DNA of 6,110 bases. Origin: an uncultured Gammaproteobacteria bacterium (GTDB lineage Bacteria; Pseudomonadota; Gammaproteobacteria; Halothiobacillales; Halothiobacillaceae). Below are positions 5,240-6,110 of this stretch, in pieces. The first letter of the stretch is position 1. The number at the start of each line of letters is the position of its first letter. A program made the translations under genes and the position numbers. The stretch spans positions 1 through 6,110 of the forward strand of contig CALKWL010000248.1 of the NCBI GenBank assembly GCA_938004235.1. Direction: 5' to 3'. The notes under the pieces were generated by a model. It was given only the letters and a program-made list of their open reading frames with translations. It was not told where the DNA came from and made no database searches.

Positions 5240-6110
5240 ATGAAGTTCAAACACGAAGTCTCATCCGAGTTCATCTCGACCTTCCGTAGCGAGAAGGTGG
5301 CTGGGATGTTCGACGTTGACGTAAACAAGAAACTGGTAAACAGCTGGGATGTGGACTTCCCAATAGAGCAAGTGAATCCCGACTGGCAGATCGGGGTGAT
5401 CGTTGGACCATCGGGCTCTGGGAAAACCACGCTGTCGAAGAAAATCTTTGGCGAGGAAAACTACTACGCAGGGTATGAGTGGAAAGGCCCATCGGTTGTT
5501 GACGACTTTCCCGCCGAGCTCTCAGCCAAGGACATCACAGCGGCTCTGTCGGCCGTCGGCTTTGCTTCTCCGCCGGAATGGCTCAAGCCATTCCACGTCC
5601 TGTCCAACGGGCAGAAGTTCCGCGCCGAACTTGCACGCCTGTTGACCGAGGATCGCAAACTGGTCGTGTTTGACGAGTTCACGTCAGTAGTTGATCGAAC
5701 GGTGGCGCAGATCGGCTCATCAGCCCTGGCGAAGTTCATCCGTCGTACCGACAAGAAGTTCGTGGCGGTAGGGTGTCACTACGACATCTTGGACTGGATC
5801 GACCCGGACTGGATTTACTACGTCGATACCAACGTCTTCGAGGATTTGACCTCTAGGGGGTCGGAAAGGCGAGTTCGTCCAGAAATCGAAATCCGTGTAC
5901 GCCGAGTTCATTACTCCGCGTGGCGACTTTTCGAAGGTCATCACTATCTAGACCAAACCATCAACAAATCGGCCCACTGCTACGTTGCCCAAATCGGCGA
6001 TAAGCCTGTGGCGTTCACGGCTGCCCTGAAGTTCCCGCACGACAAAGTGAAGGATATGTGGAAGGAGCATCGAACGGTGGTTCTGCCGGATTATCAAGGA
6101 CTTGGCATCG
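5240..6110 (+). CDS. ABC-type ATPase fused to a GNAT acyltransferase domain, partial (290 aa visible, 3' end cut)
   Basis: The frame from ATG 5240 (GAGGT 4 nt upstream, 7 bp after the ParB 2 stop) is open to the right edge. Residues about 45-200 are an ABC ATPase: Walker A GPSGSGKTT (56-64), signature LSNGQ (121-125), Walker B LVVFDE (141-146) with Asp145 and the catalytic Glu146, D-loop SVVD (149-152) and H-loop His180. No clear Q-loop Gln is seen, and there are no membrane segments, so this is a soluble ABC protein and not a transporter. After a basic linker (RRVRPEIEIRVRR, about 210-222) comes HYSAWRLFEGHHYL (224-237), then a GNAT fold: strands YVAQIGDKPVAFTAAL (248-263) and the acyl-CoA loop PDYQGLGI (283-290), where the window stops. 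Fusions of this order occur in phages and bacterial mobile elements, usually annotated as ABC ATPases. Substrate is unknown; DNA or tRNA acylation is possible. Confidence 0.88.
   Translation, partial: MKFKHEVSSEFISTFRSEKVAGMFDVDVNKKLVNSWDVDFPIEQVNPDWQIGVIVGPSGSGKTTLSKKIFGEENYYAGYEWKGPSVVDDFPAELSAKDITAALSAVGFASPPEWLKPFHVLSNGQKFRAELARLLTEDRKLVVFDEFTSVVDRTVAQIGSSALAKFIRRTDKKFVAVGCHYDILDWIDPDWIYYVDTNVFEDLTSRGSERRVRPEIEIRVRRVHYSAWRLFEGHHYLDQTINKSAHCYVAQIGDKPVAFTAALKFPHDKVKDMWKEHRTVVLPDYQGLGI

Noticed and set aside
4840..5430. 196-codon minus-strand open frame
   Set aside because: It covers ParB protein 2 and the start of the ABC-GNAT gene on the opposite strand; the plus-strand products have family motifs and ribosome-binding sites, this one has neither.
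5464..5944. Minus-strand frames inside the ABC-GNAT gene
   Set aside because: The plus-strand frame is open for 290 codons with a full set of ABC motifs, so the minus-strand frames are shadows.

Overview
The window looks like part of a tailed-phage or prophage genome. It is gene-dense, has small genes with strong Shine-Dalgarno sites, and carries phage-type functions: a UvsW-like helicase, a holin-like membrane protein and phage-type ParB-domain proteins. It contains no rRNA, tRNA, CRISPR array or insertion sequence that I can see. Shine-Dalgarno use and promoter-like boxes fit a bacterial host, but I cannot name the host from sequence alone.

Layout. Two divergent gene blocks meet at an intergenic region of about 127 bp (3689-3815). 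The left block is on the minus strand. In transcription order it has an 886-codon SF2 helicase gene (3688-1028) interrupted inside its Walker A motif by a 355-residue intein with a LAGLIDADG endonuclease. Next come an 88-residue two-helix membrane protein, a 63-residue charged helical protein, a 93-residue holin-like protein that overlaps it, and the first 30 codons of a gene running off the left edge. The right block is on the plus strand. It has a ParB-domain protein, a 49-residue four-cysteine (zinc-ribbon-like) protein, a second ParB-domain protein, and a large open-ended gene for an ABC-type ATPase fused to a GNAT acyltransferase domain, cut by the right edge. Stop/start overlaps (ATGA) and a 7-bp gap make this block look like one translationally coupled operon.

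How the genes may work together. The helicase is probably a replication/recombination enzyme that becomes active only after intein excision, because the intein splits the ATP-binding loop. The small left-hand membrane proteins may belong to a lysis cassette, which is an inference from size and topology. The right-hand operon is the most interesting part: two diverged ParB-fold proteins of the kind often linked to phage DNA methyltransferases, a Cys microprotein and a soluble ABC-GNAT fusion. A role in modifying or marking phage DNA is a reasonable, testable hypothesis, not something the sequence proves. Promoter-like sequences in 3689-3815 and 600-703 share a short motif that may reflect common regulation.
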